DNA of 5,843 nt, taken from NCBI GenBank assembly GCA_947447095.1, contig CANFIL010000082.1:1-5843 (forward strand). The letters are read 5' to 3'. The first letter of the stretch is position 1, and every line of letters begins with the position of its first letter. The notes under the pieces were generated by a model. The model worked only from the letters and a program-made list of their open reading frames with translations. It was not told the DNA's origin and did not search any database. A program made the position numbers and the translations under genes. The DNA comes from Actinomycetota bacterium (lineage in GTDB: Bacteria; Actinomycetota; Actinomycetes; S36-B12; UBA5976). This document shows, in pieces, positions 4,981-5,843 of the stretch.

Positions 4981-5843
4981 ATGTTTGCTGACCTGCTGGC
5001 GCAAGATCCAGTCATTGAACTCGCGCCAATGGCGGGAGTGACTAATCGCGCATTCCGACGAGTGTGCCGCGAAGCTTCCGCCGACATTCGTCAACGTGCG
5101 GGTCAAGTTGACGCCGATCAAACCATTTATGTTGCCGAGATGACGACATCGCAGGCATTGTTGATGCGCCATCCAGAAACACTTTCACTTGTCACCTTCG
5201 ATGGTGATGAATCAACTCGCAGTATCCAGTTGTACGGCGTCGATCCAGAAATTGTTGGTCGCGCAGTCGCCATGGTTGTCGATGAAGAAATGGCCGACCA
5301 CATTGATCTCAACTTTGGTTGCCCGGTTCCAAAAGTCACTCGAAAAGGTGGCGGAAGCGCATTGCCGTGGAAGCGGGATCTGTACTCCGACATCGTGAAT
5401 GCAGCCGTGCGTAATGCGCAAGGAAAAGTGCCAGTCACCGTCAAAATGCGTGTGGGAATTGATGATGACCACATCACGTATTTGGACGCCGGCAAGATCG
5501 CCTCTGATGCTGGCGTCACATGGGTGGCGTTGCATGGCCGCACAGCGGCTCAGTATTACGGCGGGCAAGCAGACTGGACCACGATCGCGCGATTAGTCGA
5601 GCACATTCCCAACACTCCAGTCCTTGGTAACGGCGATATTTGGTGCGCCGATGATGCGCAGCGCATGTTGCACGAAACAGGGGCACGTGGAGTAGTTATT
5701 GGTCGTGGCTGCCTCGGCCGCCCTTGGCTCTTTGGTCAGATTCGTTCTGCAATTTCAGGTCAAGAAGTTCCAGCCGAACCACATGCTGGGATCATTCTTG
5801 ACCTGATGAAGCGACATGCCCAGCTACTTGTCGAAATGCATGG
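4981..5843 (+). CDS. dus: tRNA-dihydrouridine synthase (cut by right edge)
   Basis: This flavoenzyme reduces specific uridines in tRNA to dihydrouridine using FMN and NADPH. The visible 287 residues form the TIM-barrel: FMN-binding ELAPMAGVTNRAFRRVCRE (13-31), SIQLYGVDP (81-89), and DLNFGCPVPKVTRKGGGSAL (109-128) with the catalytic Cys114. Then come VKMRVGIDDDHITYLDAG (154-171) with Lys155, LHGRTAAQYYGG (184-195) with His185, VLGNGDIW (214-221) and VIGRGCLGRPWLF (239-251). The frame is open to the window end, where the helical domain starts. Residues about 33-48 are polar and look inserted relative to relatives I recall. The ATG directly follows the glyS TAA (TAAATG), with only a weak AGG upstream, so coupled translation is likely. 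The sequence resembles the actinobacterial DusB/NifR3-like group, but the modified position cannot be read from it. Confidence 0.95.
   Translation, partial: MFADLLAQDPVIELAPMAGVTNRAFRRVCREASADIRQRAGQVDADQTIYVAEMTTSQALLMRHPETLSLVTFDGDESTRSIQLYGVDPEIVGRAVAMVVDEEMADHIDLNFGCPVPKVTRKGGGSALPWKRDLYSDIVNAAVRNAQGKVPVTVKMRVGIDDDHITYLDAGKIASDAGVTWVALHGRTAAQYYGGQADWTTIARLVEHIPNTPVLGNGDIWCADDAQRMLHETGARGVVIGRGCLGRPWLFGQIRSAISGQEVPAEPHAGIILDLMKRHAQLLVEMH

Noticed and set aside
5127..5568. Overlapping minus-strand frames opposite dus
   Set aside because: The plus strand encodes a continuous Dus with catalytic and FMN motifs; the antisense frames show no domain.
1..5843. CRISPR array, tRNA or rRNA genes, insertion sequence, toxin-antitoxin pair
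   Set aside because: No regularly spaced repeats, cloverleaf-like segments, transposase frames or small paired genes were seen; coding sequence accounts for nearly all of the window.

Overview
The window looks like a chromosomal housekeeping segment from an actinobacterium of moderate GC (about half G+C by eye). Three things support this. The order recO–uppS–(zinc-related gene)–glyS–dus is the one I know from Mycobacterium and Streptomyces. The RecO, UppS, GlyRS and Dus sequences have an actinobacterial flavour. Several genes have a TANNNT -10 box 6-7 nt before the ATG, the layout of leaderless actinobacterial mRNAs. A small-genome planktonic actinobacterial lineage would fit the GC, but I cannot fix the genus.

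Layout. The left edge (minus strand) holds the 5' end of a membrane-protein gene, possibly an AI-2E-family permease, running off the window. Divergent from it are recO (RecFOR recombination repair) and uppS (cis-prenyl diphosphate synthase for lipid-carrier synthesis), which overlap by 8 nt and form one transcription unit. uppS converges on a minus-strand ZIP-family metal transporter so tightly that both stop codons lie within one CTAG. A 139-bp divergent spacer separates the ZIP gene from a small plus-strand ABM-like (dimeric alpha/beta-barrel) protein. This converges on a minus-strand lipoprotein of unknown function, with hairpins over the two 3' ends. A 74-bp divergent spacer, with a 12-bp near-palindrome between two candidate -10 boxes, then leads to glyS (dimeric glycyl-tRNA synthetase). 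It is followed with no gap by dus (tRNA-dihydrouridine synthase), which is cut by the right edge.

How the genes fit together. recO-uppS and glyS-dus are standard two-gene housekeeping units (DNA repair with envelope lipid; tRNA charging with tRNA modification). The three genes between them look like an accessory insert. The ZIP transporter sits where other actinobacteria keep zinc genes (furB/zur-smtB in M. tuberculosis, zur-znu in Streptomyces), so the slot may be functionally conserved with a different gene filling it. No mobile element, CRISPR array, tRNA, rRNA or toxin-antitoxin pair was seen. I do not see a clearly new multi-gene system. The points most worth following up are the zinc-slot replacement, the paired HxFxDG motifs of the ZIP, the promoter architecture and palindromes, and an insertion in Dus.
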